Assembly (NCBI GenBank): GCA_016806145.1
Contig: CP063166.1
Coordinates: forward strand, 5,580,001 to 5,644,000
DNA from: Variovorax paradoxus
GTDB lineage: Bacteria; Pseudomonadota; Gammaproteobacteria; Burkholderiales; Burkholderiaceae_C
DNA length: 64,000 nt
Direction of reading: 5' to 3'
A model generated the notes under the pieces. That model had not been told where the DNA came from and searched no databases. It worked only from the letters and a program-made list of their open reading frames with translations. Each line of letters opens with the position of its first letter. Position 1 is the first letter of the stretch. This document shows, in pieces, positions 38,185 through 47,538 of this stretch. Made by a program: the position numbers and the translations under genes.

Positions 38185-39150
38185 TCAGCGCAGCACGCGC
38201 GACTTGTCGTAGGCCTCCTCGAAGATCTGGTGGATCAGCTCGCGGAACCAGCGGTGGCCCGCGTCGTGCTCGTTGCGCGGATGCCAGACCGCGTCGATCG
38301 ACAGGCCCAGCTCGGGCAGCGGCATCGGCACCGCCACGCAGTCCGAGCCCGAGAGCACGCTGTCCATCCAGTGCGCGGGCATGGCCGCGATCAGGTCGGT
38401 CGATTCGATCACGGGCACCATGCCGAGCCAGGTCGGCACCTGGATCATCACGCGGCGCGCGAGCCCGCGCTCGGCCAGGATCTCGTCGAGGATGCTGCTG
38501 CCCACGCCCGAGACCTTGAGATGGCCCAGCGAGAGGTACCTGTCGAGCGTCATCGGCTCCGAGGCCGCAGGATGGCCCTTGCGCATCAGCACCATCCACT
38601 GGTCGTCGAGGATGCGCCGCGAGGCCGACAGCACCGAGCGGCCGCGCGACACCGACAGCCGGATCTCCACGCCCTCGTACTCCACGCGGTCCGAGGGCTG
38701 GTACATGTCGAAGGACTGCACCGACAGGCTGACGCCGGGCGCCACCGAGCTCAGGTGGATGCACAGCCGCGGCAGCAGCAGCACGTCGACGTAGTCGGAC
38801 AGCCGCAGGTGGAAGGTGCGGCGCGCGGTCGCGGGATCGAAGCCGCCGCGCACCTCGATCGCGCTCTCGATCTCGCTGAAGGCCTTGCGAAAGCTCGTGG
38901 CCAGCCGCACGGCCTCGGGCGTGGGCGCCATGCCCTGCGGCGTGCGCGTCAGGAGCGGGTCCTTGAACTGCGTGCGCAGGCGGCGCAGCGCATGGCTCAC
39001 CGCCGAGGCGGTCAGGCCCAGGCGGGTCGCGGCCTTGACCACGCTGCGCTCCTCGAACAGGGCTTCGAAGATGACCAGCAGATTGAGGTCGATGCTGCGC
39101 AGGTTCAGGGGCGAGCCGCCGGCGGCGTTCATGGGATGAATCCGGTTCAC
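38185..39150 (-). CDS. LysR-family regulator (NodD/LinR-like subgroup)
   Basis: The 321-residue protein has LRSIDLNLLVIFEALFEERS and the helix-turn-helix TASAVSHALRRLR, both typical of the NodD/NahR/PcaQ-like branch that activates catabolic genes. It is divergent from the amidohydrolase gene and upstream of the leftward aldehyde dehydrogenase group, so it can control either arm. ATG 39150 (MNRIHPMNAAG) or the second ATG at 39132 may be the start. The AT-richer stretch at 39150-39190 probably holds its binding site. Confidence 0.9.
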   Translation of the reverse strand: MNRIHPMNAAGGSPLNLRSIDLNLLVIFEALFEERSVVKAATRLGLTASAVSHALRRLRTQFKDPLLTRTPQGMAPTPEAVRLATSFRKAFSEIESAIEVRGGFDPATARRTFHLRLSDYVDVLLLPRLCIHLSSVAPGVSLSVQSFDMYQPSDRVEYEGVEIRLSVSRGRSVLSASRRILDDQWMVLMRKGHPAASEPMTLDRYLSLGHLKVSGVGSSILDEILAERGLARRVMIQVPTWLGMVPVIESTDLIAAMPAHWMDSVLSGSDCVAVPMPLPELGLSIDAVWHPRNEHDAGHRWFRELIHQIFEEAYDKSRVLR

Positions 39151-39263
39151 GATGAAGATGACAAAGATGATCTTGCCGCACGCGGGGGGCTCTCAGAACA
39201 ATAGCCCGCATCTCCAGCCTCCTCTCCATGGCATCGATCTTCTTCTCCATGGCATCGCTTTCC

Positions 39264-40127
39264 ATGCACGACCGGCTTCCTCCGACCCCCGCCATTCCCG
39301 ACAGCGCCCGGATATTCCCCGAAGGTTCCTGCGACACCCACTTCCACGTCTTCGGCGACGCGCGCGAATTCCCGCTGATCGACGAGCGCTCGTACACGCC
39401 GGCCCCGGCCTCGATGGCCGACTACCGGGCCGCCTTCGGCCCGCTGGGCGTCGAGCGCTGCGTGCTGGTGCAGCCCAGCGTCTACGGCCGCGACCATTCG
39501 CTGCTCAAGCGCACGCTGCGCGAGGCGGCGCCCGGCAGCATGCGCGGCGTGGCCGTGATCTTCGAGGACACGAGCGAGCGCGAGATCGAGGAACTGCATG
39601 CGCTGGGCGTGCGCGGCGCGCGCTGCAACGCGCTGTTCTCGGGCGGCGTGTCCGCCGCCAGCCTGCGCGCCATTGCCGACCGCATCGCGGCCTTCGGCTG
39701 GCACCTGCAGCTGCTGGTCGACGTCGAGCACGATCCCGATCTGGTGCCGCGCGTTGCCGCCACCGGGTTGCAGGTGGTGGTCGACCACTTCGGCCATCCG
39801 GCGCCCGGCGCGACACCGCAGGGCCGAGGGCTCGCGAACCTGCGCGCGCTGCTCGCGGAAGGGCGCGCCTGGGTCAAGTTCTCGGGCGCCTACCGGCTCA
39901 GCGCATCGGCCTGCGCCACCGATCCCGCGGTCATGCCGCTGGCCCATGCGCTGGCACGCGCCAACCCCGAACGCATCCTCTGGGGATCGGACTGGCCGCA
40001 TCCCGGCATCGACGCGCGCTCCACCGCCAGCAGCGAACTGGCCGGAGCGCTGCGCGGCTGGCTGCCCGACGGGGACCTGCGGCAGGTGCTGGTTCGCAAC
40101 CCCACGCAGCTTTACTGGAACCATTGA
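39264..40127 (+). CDS. Amidohydrolase-family lactonase (2-pyrone-4,6-dicarboxylate hydrolase-like)
   Basis: The 287-residue protein has the metal-binding entry SCDTHFHVFG (HxH), a VVVDHFGHP motif and the late acidic motif WGSDWPHP with the catalytic Asp, as in LigI and related lactonases. It probably hydrolyses a lactone or pyrone dicarboxylate. Three in-frame ATGs are close (39228, 39249, 39264), embedded in a repeated CCATGGCATCG. The last one (MHDRLPPTP) fits family length best; using 39228 gives 299 residues. It starts the rightward arm with a Bug receptor 22 bp downstream. Confidence 0.85.
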   Translation: MHDRLPPTPAIPDSARIFPEGSCDTHFHVFGDAREFPLIDERSYTPAPASMADYRAAFGPLGVERCVLVQPSVYGRDHSLLKRTLREAAPGSMRGVAVIFEDTSEREIEELHALGVRGARCNALFSGGVSAASLRAIADRIAAFGWHLQLLVDVEHDPDLVPRVAATGLQVVVDHFGHPAPGATPQGRGLANLRALLAEGRAWVKFSGAYRLSASACATDPAVMPLAHALARANPERILWGSDWPHPGIDARSTASSELAGALRGWLPDGDLRQVLVRNPTQLYWNH

Positions 40128-40149
40128 TTCATCACAGGGAGACGTTCGA

Positions 40150-41142
40150 ATGACCGACAACAAGTTCAACCGCAGAACCTTCATCCAGGGCGGCGTCGCG
40201 CTCGCCGCATCGGCGGCGGCATTGCCCGGCAGGGCGCAGGGCCGCGCCTTTCCGACCAAGCCCCTCACGCTGATCGTGCCCTTCGCGCCGGGCGGCAACG
40301 TGGACATCACGGCCCGTACCCTGGGCGTGCCGCTGACGCGGCATGCGGGGCAGTCGGTGATCGTCGACAACCGCGCCGGCGGCGGCGGCGCCGTGGGCAC
40401 GAGCTGGGCCGCGCGCGCCGAGAACGACGGCCATTCGCTGCTGGTGGCCACGCCGGGCCAGCTCGGCACCCTGCCCGAGATGATCAAGGTGCCCTACCGC
40501 GCCGACAACTTCGTGCCCGTGGCCGTGCTGAGCCGCACGCCCGTGGTGGTGGTGGTGCGCGCCAACGATGCGCGCTTCAAGACCGCGGGCGACTTCCTGC
40601 AGGCGATACAGGCCCGGAGCGAGAACGTGACCATCGGCCATGCGGGCCCGGGTTCGCCGAACCACCTGGCGCTGCTGCAGCTCGAGGATGCCGCGAAGGC
40701 ACGCGTCAATGCCGTGCCCTACAAGGGTTCGGGTCCGGCCGTGGTCGACCTGCTCGGCGGCCAGATCGACGCCGTGATCGACCAGATCACGAGCTCGGCG
40801 CCGCACATCAAGAGCGGCGGCCTGCGCGCGGTGCTGGTGCTCGGCCCGCAGGTCGGCGGCATGCTGGCCGGCGTGCCGAACCTCGCGCAGCAGGGCATTC
40901 CGAGTTTCGACGCCACCACCTTCGTCGGCGTGTTCGCGCCCAGGGGCATCGCGCCGCAGACCGTCGCGAGCCTGCAGGGCTGGATCGCGAAGTCGGTGGC
41001 CGAGACCGAGTTCTCGAAGCCAATCCGCGAACTGGGCAGCGAGCCCTTCGCCGAGAGCGCGGCCTATCTGCAGCGATTGGTGCAGGAAGACGCCGTGCTG
41101 GCGACGCGGCTGGTGAAGCAAGGCCGCCTCAAGGCGGACTGA
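40150..41142 (+). CDS. TctC/Bug-family receptor with Tat-type signal
   Basis: The 330-residue protein starts with NRRTFIQGGVALAAS, a twin-arginine-like signal, followed by the Bug motifs LTLIVPFAPGGNVDITART, VIVDNRAGGGG and VNAVPYKGSGPAVVDLLGG. Tat export is seen in some Bug receptors. It probably binds the carboxylate degraded by the amidohydrolase and the dehydrogenase on either side. It is separated from both by about 20 bp. Confidence 0.9.
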   Translation: MTDNKFNRRTFIQGGVALAASAAALPGRAQGRAFPTKPLTLIVPFAPGGNVDITARTLGVPLTRHAGQSVIVDNRAGGGGAVGTSWAARAENDGHSLLVATPGQLGTLPEMIKVPYRADNFVPVAVLSRTPVVVVVRANDARFKTAGDFLQAIQARSENVTIGHAGPGSPNHLALLQLEDAAKARVNAVPYKGSGPAVVDLLGGQIDAVIDQITSSAPHIKSGGLRAVLVLGPQVGGMLAGVPNLAQQGIPSFDATTFVGVFAPRGIAPQTVASLQGWIAKSVAETEFSKPIRELGSEPFAESAAYLQRLVQEDAVLATRLVKQGRLKAD

Positions 41143-41162
41143 GCGGCACTGCACGGCCGGCC

Positions 41163-44100
41163 ATGATCGCCAACGTTCCCCCCCCGGTCACGCTGGCGCA
41201 GCACTACCGGCGTTTTCTCGCGGCGCTGGCGGCCGAAGGCTTCGAGGGCGAGATCAGCCAGCGCCACGCCGACCGCACGGTGCTCGCGACCGACAACTCG
41301 ATCTATCAGCGGCTGCCGCAGGCCGTGGTGTTCCCGAAGCATGCCGAGGACGTGGTGCGACTCGCGACGCTGATGGACCGCGACGAGCACCGGCGCGTGG
41401 TGCTCGCGCCGCGCGGCGGCGGCACCGGCACCAACGGGCAGTCGCTGACCGACGGCGTCGCGGTCGACCTCTCGCGGCACCTCGACGGCATCGTCTGGAT
41501 CGATCCGGTGCGGCGCGTGGCGCGCGTGCAGGCCGGCGTGGTCAAGGACCAGCTCAACGCGGCGCTCGCGCCGCACGGCCTGTTCTTCGCGCCCGAGCTG
41601 TCGACCTCGAACCGCGCCACCATCGGCGGCATGGTCGGCACCGACGCGAGCGGCCAGGGCAGCTGCGCCTACGGCAAGACGCGCGACCACGTGCTCGCGC
41701 TCGAGGTCGTGCTGCCGGGCGGCGAACGCTTCGAAAGCCGCCCCGCCGGACCCGATGAACTCCAGGCCCATCTGGCGCGCCCGGGCCGCGTGGGCGATGC
41801 CTGGCGCTGTGCGCACCGGATCGCCGAGCGCGATGCCGCGCTGATCGAGCAACGCTTTCCCAAGCTCAACCGCTGCCTCACCGGCTACGACCTCGCGCAC
41901 CTGCGCGAGCGCGACGGGCGCTTCAACCTCAACAGCGTGCTCTGCGGCGCCGAAGGCTCGCTGGGCTTCATCGTCGAGGCCGAGCTCAACCTGCTGCCGA
42001 TTCCGCGCCACACGGTGCTGGTCAACGTGCGCTATGCGAGCTTCATGGATGCGCTGCGCGATGCCCAGGCGCTGATGGCGCATGCACCGCTGTCGATCGA
42101 GACCGTGGACTCGCGCGTGCTGATGCTCGCGATGGAGGACATCGTGTGGCAGGGCGTGGCCGAATACTTTCCCTCGAGCGAAGACAGCGCGCCCACGCGC
42201 GGCATCAACATGGTCGAGTTCAGCGGCGATTCGCAGGAGGCACTCGAGACCCGCGTCGCGGCCTTCGTCGCGCACCTCGCGCGCGATGCCGGCGCGGCGC
42301 GCCTGGGCCACACCATCGCGGCCGGCCATGCCGCCGTGACCCGGGTCTATGCGATGCGCAAGCGCGCGGTGGGCCTGCTGGGCAATGTGCAGGGCGAGGC
42401 GCGGCCGCAGCCCTTCGTGGAAGACACCGCCGTACCGCCCGAGCGGCTCGCCGACTACATCGCCGAGTTCCGCGCGCTGCTCGACGGCCATGGTCTCTCG
42501 TACGGCATGTTCGGCCATGTGGATGCCGGCGTGCTGCACGTGCGGCCCGCGCTGGACCTCAAGGACCCGGCCCAGGCCGCGCTGATCCGCCCGCTCTCCG
42601 ACGCGGTGGCGCGGCTCACGCAGAAGTACGGCGGCCTGCTCTGGGGCGAGCATGGCAAGGGCGTGCGCTCCGAGTACGCACCGGCCTTCTTCGGCCCGCT
42701 GTATGCGTCGCTGCAGGAACTCAAGGCCGCCTTCGATCCGCGCAACCAGCTCAACCCCGGCAAGATCGCGACGCCCGCGGGCATCGACGCGGCGCTGCTG
42801 CGCATCGACGAGGTGCCGATGCGCGCCGACGCCGACCGCCGCATCGACGAACGCGTGTGGCAAAGCTATGCCAGCGGCCTGCATTGCAACGGCAACGGCG
42901 CCTGCTACGACTTCGACCCCGACGACGCGATGTGCCCCTCGTGGAAGGCCACGCGCGAGCGCCGCCATTCGCCCAAGGGGCGCGCTTCGCTGCTGCGCGA
43001 ATGGCTGCGGCTGCAGGGCGAGGCCGGCGTCGACGTGCTGCAGGCCGCGGCGCGGCAGCCCTCGTTCCTGGCCGGGCTGCCCGCGCGCTGGCGCAACGGC
43101 CGGCGGCGTTCGAACGCAGACGACTTCTCGCACGAGGTCTACGAGGCGATGGCCGGCTGCCTGGCCTGCAAGTCCTGCGCGGGGCAATGCCCGGTGAAGG
43201 TCAACGTGCCGGAGTTCCGTGCGCGCTTTCTCGAGCTGTACCACGCGCGCTACCTGCGCCCGCTCAAGGACTACTTCATCGGCTCGCTCGAATACAGCAT
43301 GCCCGGCCTTGCGCTCGTGCCCGCGCTCTACAACCGCCTGATGGACCTGCCCGCGGTGCGCGGCCTGCTCGCGCGGCATGCCGGCATGGTCGATGCGCCG
43401 CTCTTGAGCCGCTTCGATTTCGGCGCCACCCTGCGGCGCTGGAACGTGCGCCACGCCACGCCCTCGGCGCTGGCGCGGCTGAGTGCCGACGAGCGCGCGC
43501 GCTCGGTGGTGCTGGTGCAGGACGCCTTCACGCGCTACTTCGAGACGCCGGTGCTCGCGGCTTTCATCGCGCTGGCCGCGCGGCTGGGCTACACCGTGTG
43601 GCTCGCGCCCTTCAGGCCCAACGGCAAGCCGCTGCAGGTGCAGGGCTTTCTGCGCGCCTTCGACCGCGCGGCGCGCCGCAACGCCGACATGCTCGATGCA
43701 CTGGCCCAAGGCGGTGTGCCGCTGGTCGGCCTCGATCCCGCGATGACGTTGGTCTACCGGCAGGAGTACGCCAAGCTGCCGCGGATGGCGCGCCTGCCTT
43801 CGGTGCTGCTGCCGCAGGAGTGGCTGCTCGACGCGCTGCCCGCCGAAGCGCCGCCGCGTGCTGTGCCGGGCGACTTCCGCCTGCTTGCGCATTGCACCGA
43901 GAAGACCAACGCGCCCGCGGCCGCCGCGCTGTGGCCCCGGGTGTTCGCGCGCGCCGGCCTGCGGCTCGAGGCACAGGCCAGCGGCTGCTGCGGCATGTCG
44001 GGCACCTACGGCCACGAGCAGCGCAACCTGCAGACCTCGCAGCAGATCTTTTCGCAGTCGTGGGCGCCGCTGCTGACGGCCGAGCCCGCGCCGGCGGAAT

Positions 44101-44231
44101 TCCTCGCCACGGGTTACTCGTGCCGCAGCCAGGTCGAGCGGCTGCAGGCGCGACGCCTGCGCCATCCGGTGGAGGTGCTGGCGCAGCTGTATGGCGCCGG
44201 CTGCGAAGAGGACGCCGCCACCGCACGTTGA
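41163..44231 (+). CDS. ydiJ: Large FAD-linked oxidase with C-terminal 4Fe-4S/CCG region (YdiJ-like 2-hydroxyacid dehydrogenase)
   Basis: The 1022-residue protein combines an N-terminal VAO-type FAD domain (PRGGGTGTNGQS near 83-94 and TIGGMVGTDASGQGS) with a cysteine motif CLACKSCAGQC near 665 for a 4Fe-4S cluster and a CCG-type motif SGCCGMSGTYG near 940. The layout is that of YdiJ, reported as a D-2-hydroxyglutarate dehydrogenase, and of GlcD/DLD-type fusions. It should oxidise a 2-hydroxy-acid and pass electrons to the quinone pool. A D-2-hydroxy-acid produced by the lactonase is a plausible substrate. Confidence 0.88.
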   Translation: MIANVPPPVTLAQHYRRFLAALAAEGFEGEISQRHADRTVLATDNSIYQRLPQAVVFPKHAEDVVRLATLMDRDEHRRVVLAPRGGGTGTNGQSLTDGVAVDLSRHLDGIVWIDPVRRVARVQAGVVKDQLNAALAPHGLFFAPELSTSNRATIGGMVGTDASGQGSCAYGKTRDHVLALEVVLPGGERFESRPAGPDELQAHLARPGRVGDAWRCAHRIAERDAALIEQRFPKLNRCLTGYDLAHLRERDGRFNLNSVLCGAEGSLGFIVEAELNLLPIPRHTVLVNVRYASFMDALRDAQALMAHAPLSIETVDSRVLMLAMEDIVWQGVAEYFPSSEDSAPTRGINMVEFSGDSQEALETRVAAFVAHLARDAGAARLGHTIAAGHAAVTRVYAMRKRAVGLLGNVQGEARPQPFVEDTAVPPERLADYIAEFRALLDGHGLSYGMFGHVDAGVLHVRPALDLKDPAQAALIRPLSDAVARLTQKYGGLLWGEHGKGVRSEYAPAFFGPLYASLQELKAAFDPRNQLNPGKIATPAGIDAALLRIDEVPMRADADRRIDERVWQSYASGLHCNGNGACYDFDPDDAMCPSWKATRERRHSPKGRASLLREWLRLQGEAGVDVLQAAARQPSFLAGLPARWRNGRRRSNADDFSHEVYEAMAGCLACKSCAGQCPVKVNVPEFRARFLELYHARYLRPLKDYFIGSLEYSMPGLALVPALYNRLMDLPAVRGLLARHAGMVDAPLLSRFDFGATLRRWNVRHATPSALARLSADERARSVVLVQDAFTRYFETPVLAAFIALAARLGYTVWLAPFRPNGKPLQVQGFLRAFDRAARRNADMLDALAQGGVPLVGLDPAMTLVYRQEYAKLPRMARLPSVLLPQEWLLDALPAEAPPRAVPGDFRLLAHCTEKTNAPAAAALWPRVFARAGLRLEAQASGCCGMSGTYGHEQRNLQTSQQIFSQSWAPLLTAEPAPAEFLATGYSCRSQVERLQARRLRHPVEVLAQLYGAGCEEDAATAR

Positions 44232-44284
44232 ACCCCGTCGATGAAAGGCGCTATCTTGTGCGCCGATCCATCGACCGGGTTCCC

Positions 44285-45169
44285 ATGTCCAACGCCAGAC
44301 TGCCCTCCTTCAAATTCCTGATCGGCTTCGAAGCGGCCGCGCGCCTGGGCAACTACTCGCGCGCGGCCGAGGAGCTTCACGTCTCGCAATCGGCCATCAG
44401 CCACCAGATCGCGCAGCTCGAGCAGCAGGTCGGCCAGCCGCTGTTCCGGCGCAAGGGCCGCGGCGTGGAGCTGACCGTCGCCGGCGGCCTGTTGCTCGAC
44501 AGCGTGGGCAAGTCGCTCGAGCAGATCCGCCACGGCCTGCACCGCATCGAGACCTACATGGACGACCGCCTCGTCACGCTGGTCTGCCCCGCGCCCGTCG
44601 CGCACGGCTGGCTGCAGCCGCGCATTGACCGGCTGCTGCAGGCGCATCCCGATCTGTGCCCGATCGTCTCGGTCGACGAGAGCGCCCGCTTCATCGATGA
44701 GCTCGACGTGGACATCGCGATCACGCGCGAACCGCTGCAGCAGCCGGACGTGTTCGAGGTGCCGTTGCTGAGCGACGAACTGGTGGCGGTTTGCGTGCCC
44801 GGCGTCGACTCGGAGGCCGCGCCCGGCCTGCTGAGCCTCGAGGCCGACCTCACGAGCGACCGCATCGGCCCCTTCATCCGCGAGCACTTCGGCCCGCTGC
44901 GCAAGGCCGCGATCTACGACGACCCGCGCCTGCTGCTCGATGCCGCGCTGCGTGGGCGCGGCATCGCGCTGGTGTCGCGGCTGTCGGCCGACGATGCGCC
45001 GCGCGACGGCCGCTTGCGCCACCTGGCGGCCTGGCCGAGCCTGCCGCTCGGCAGCCTCTGGATCTCGCGCACCCAGGGCCCGTCGCGGCTGCCGCTGGTG
45101 CGCGAGGTGTTCGATAGCCTGCTGGGGTTCGCGCGTGAAGACGGTCATTTCATGAGCCATATCGATTGA
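44285..45169 (+). CDS. LysR-family regulator (GcvA-like)
   Basis: The 294-residue protein begins SFKFLIGFEAAARLGNYSRA and has TQSAISHQI-type recognition (HVSQSAISHQIAQLEQQVG). It lies 53 bp after the dehydrogenase gene on the same strand, so it may be cotranscribed with the rightward arm. It ends just ahead of the deiminase genes and could equally control those. The ATG at 44285 gives a normal family start. Confidence 0.9.
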   Translation: MSNARLPSFKFLIGFEAAARLGNYSRAAEELHVSQSAISHQIAQLEQQVGQPLFRRKGRGVELTVAGGLLLDSVGKSLEQIRHGLHRIETYMDDRLVTLVCPAPVAHGWLQPRIDRLLQAHPDLCPIVSVDESARFIDELDVDIAITREPLQQPDVFEVPLLSDELVAVCVPGVDSEAAPGLLSLEADLTSDRIGPFIREHFGPLRKAAIYDDPRLLLDAALRGRGIALVSRLSADDAPRDGRLRHLAAWPSLPLGSLWISRTQGPSRLPLVREVFDSLLGFAREDGHFMSHID

Positions 45170-45200
45170 TATGACCAAGAAAGATCAATTGTGCGGATGA

Positions 45201-46412
45201 ATGAGCGTCTACAGAATCCGGGACTCCGTAGAAACCCTGATTCTCATAACGACTCGACGAACACTCCTGGGCCTCGGTGGCCTGGGCCTCTTCCATGGAC
45301 TGCTGAGCGCCTGCGGCGGGGGCGGCGGCAATGCCGGCGGCCCCGCGCTCCCCTTTCCGCCGCCGGCGCCCGCGCCCGCGCCCGCGCCCGCACCTTCCCC
45401 CGCGCCCGCCAGCACCTGGCGCATGCCCGACGAGGGCGGTGCCCATCGCGCAGTCTGGATGGCGTTCGCCGCGCGCGAATCGATCTGGAGCGCCGAGCTG
45501 CGCGAGCCGGTGCAGCGCGCGCTGGCACGCATCGCCAATGCGATCAGCGTCCATGAGCCGGTGAAGATGCTCGTGAACGCCGAGGATGCCGCCACGGCGC
45601 GGCAGCTCTGCGGCTCCAACGTGCAGCTGATCGAACACCCGATCGATGACCTCTGGATGCGCGACACCGGTTGCGTGTTCGTGCGCAACGCCCGCGGCGA
45701 GCGGGCCGCCGTGAACTTCAACTTCAACGGCTGGGGCCGCAAGCAGCCGCATGCGCGCGACGCCACGGTGGCGGCGCGCATGGCCGGGCTCGCGGGCGTG
45801 CCGCTGCTGCGCAGCCGCCTGGTGCTCGAAGGCGGCGGCATCGAGGTCGACGGCGAAGGCACGGCCATCGTCACCGAGAGCTGCGTGCTCAACGAGAACC
45901 GCAACCCGGGCGTGACCAAGGCCGCGGCCGAGGAAGAGCTCCGGCGCCTGCTGGGACTCACGAAGATCATCTGGCTGCCCGGCATCGCCAACCGCGACAT
46001 CACCGATGGCCATACCGACTTCTATGCACGCTTCCTCAAGCCGGGCGTGGTGGTGGCGGCACTGGACAACGACCCCGAGTCCTTCGACCATGCCGTGACC
46101 CGGCGCCACCTGGAACTGCTGCGCACGGCGACCGATGCGCGCGGACGCGCCCTGCGCATCGTCACGCTGGCCACGCCGGGCCGGGTGCGCCCCATCTACG
46201 CACGCAAGGAGTTCGCGGCCGGCTACGTGAATTTCCTGCTGACCGACAAGGCCCTGTTCCTGCCCGAGTTCGGCGATGCGGCGGCCGATGGGGCGGCCCG
46301 CGCGGCGCTGTCCGCGGAACTGCCGAGCCACCAGGTCGTGCAGCTCGACATCGATGCCATCGCCGCGGGCGGCGGCGGCATCCACTGCACCACGCAGCAG
46401 GAGCCGGCGTGA
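45201..46412 (+). CDS. Exported agmatine/peptidyl-arginine deiminase-like protein (lipoprotein, Pro-rich linker)
   Basis: The 403-residue protein has a signal segment with TTRRTLLGLGGLG and a lipobox-like LLSAC, a Gly run and a linker of repeated Pro-Ala pairs (about residues 50-70) before a complete deiminase domain. The active-site pieces are IDDLWMRDTG, DGHTDFYAR and the C-terminal nucleophile in GGGGIHCTTQQ. The PAD/agmatine-deiminase family hydrolyses guanidino groups to citrulline- or carbamoyl-type products plus ammonia. Export and the second paralogue just downstream are unusual. Start ATG 45201 is the only one that includes the export signal. Confidence 0.87.
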   Translation: MSVYRIRDSVETLILITTRRTLLGLGGLGLFHGLLSACGGGGGNAGGPALPFPPPAPAPAPAPAPSPAPASTWRMPDEGGAHRAVWMAFAARESIWSAELREPVQRALARIANAISVHEPVKMLVNAEDAATARQLCGSNVQLIEHPIDDLWMRDTGCVFVRNARGERAAVNFNFNGWGRKQPHARDATVAARMAGLAGVPLLRSRLVLEGGGIEVDGEGTAIVTESCVLNENRNPGVTKAAAEEELRRLLGLTKIIWLPGIANRDITDGHTDFYARFLKPGVVVAALDNDPESFDHAVTRRHLELLRTATDARGRALRIVTLATPGRVRPIYARKEFAAGYVNFLLTDKALFLPEFGDAAADGAARAALSAELPSHQVVQLDIDAIAAGGGGIHCTTQQEPA

Positions 46413-46440
46413 CCCCGAACGCTTTCGCCAGGAGACCGAC

Positions 46441-47532
46441 ATGCATTTCTCAATGACCCGCCGCCGCCTGACCAGCGCCCTCGGCCTCGCGCCGCTGGGC
46501 TGCATCGCCATCGCACCCGCAGCCGCGCCCGACAGCTGGCAGATGCCCGACGAGGCCGCGCCGCACCGCGCCACCTGGATGTCCTTCGGCCCGAGCGAGG
46601 CGATCTGGGGCCGGCGCCTGCTGACGCCGGTGCGCCAGCACCTGGCCCACATCGCGCGCACCATCGCCGAGTTCGAACCCGTGCACCTGCTGGTGCGCGA
46701 ACGCGAACACGACCTCGCCGCGCGCCTGTGCGGCAACCGCGTGCGGCTCGAGGTGCAGCCGGTGGACGACCTCTGGATGCGCGACACCGGGCCGGTGTTC
46801 GTGCGCAATGGCGCGGGCGAATGGGGCGGCGTCGACTTCAACTTCAACGGCTGGGGCGGCAAGCAGGCCCATGCCGACGATGCCGAGGTGGCCGGCTATG
46901 TGAGCGGTGCCGCCAAGGCGCGGCCGCTGGCGACGGAGCTGGTGCTCGAGGGCGGCGGCATCGAGGTCGACGGCGCGGGCACGGTGCTGATCACCGAGAG
47001 CTGCGTGCTCAACGCCAACCGCAATCCCGGCTGGCGCAAGCAGGACTGCGAGGCCGAGCTGCGGCGCCTGCTGGGCCTGCGCAAGATCATCTGGCTGCCC
47101 GGCATCGCGGGCCGCGACATCACCGACGGCCACACCGACTTCTATGCGCGCTTCGCGGCACCGGGCATCGTGGTGGCGGGCCTGGAGAACGACCCCGATG
47201 CCTACGACCACGCCGTGACCCGGCGCCACCTCGAGATCCTGGGGCAGGCCACCGACGCGCGCGGCCAGCGGCTGCGCGTGGAAGTGCTCGCGGGACCGGA
47301 CACGGTGCGCGACGCGTACGACAGTGAGGAGTTCGCGGCCGGCTACATCAACTTCTACGTCTGCAACGGCGCCGTCATCGCGCCGCAGTTCGGCGATGCG
47401 CGCGCCGACGGCAACGCCCGCGCACTGCTGCGCGAGCTGTTCCCGAAGCGCGAGGTGGTGCAGCTCGACATCGATGCGATCGCCGCGGGCGGCGGCGGCA
47501 TCCACTGCACCACGCAGCAGCAGCCGCGCTGA
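46441..47532 (+). CDS. Second exported agmatine/peptidyl-arginine deiminase-like protein
   Basis: The 363-residue paralogue follows the first one by 28 bp and shares most of the domain, including VDDLWMRDTGPVFVRN, DGHTDFYARF and GGGGIHCTTQQ with the catalytic Cys. Its N-terminus (MTRRRLTSALGLAPLGC) is a Tat- or lipoprotein-like signal without the Pro-Ala linker. The two genes look like a tandem duplication that diverged in the export segment. The substrate (agmatine, free arginine or peptidyl-arginine) cannot be told from sequence. Confidence 0.87.
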   Translation: MHFSMTRRRLTSALGLAPLGCIAIAPAAAPDSWQMPDEAAPHRATWMSFGPSEAIWGRRLLTPVRQHLAHIARTIAEFEPVHLLVREREHDLAARLCGNRVRLEVQPVDDLWMRDTGPVFVRNGAGEWGGVDFNFNGWGGKQAHADDAEVAGYVSGAAKARPLATELVLEGGGIEVDGAGTVLITESCVLNANRNPGWRKQDCEAELRRLLGLRKIIWLPGIAGRDITDGHTDFYARFAAPGIVVAGLENDPDAYDHAVTRRHLEILGQATDARGQRLRVEVLAGPDTVRDAYDSEEFAAGYINFYVCNGAVIAPQFGDARADGNARALLRELFPKREVVQLDIDAIAAGGGGIHCTTQQQPR

Positions 47533-47538
47533 AGTTCC

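Noticed and set aside
41064..44165. 1033-codon leftward open frame opposite the YdiJ-like gene
   Set aside because: Antisense shadow; the rightward frame carries clear FAD and Fe-S motifs.
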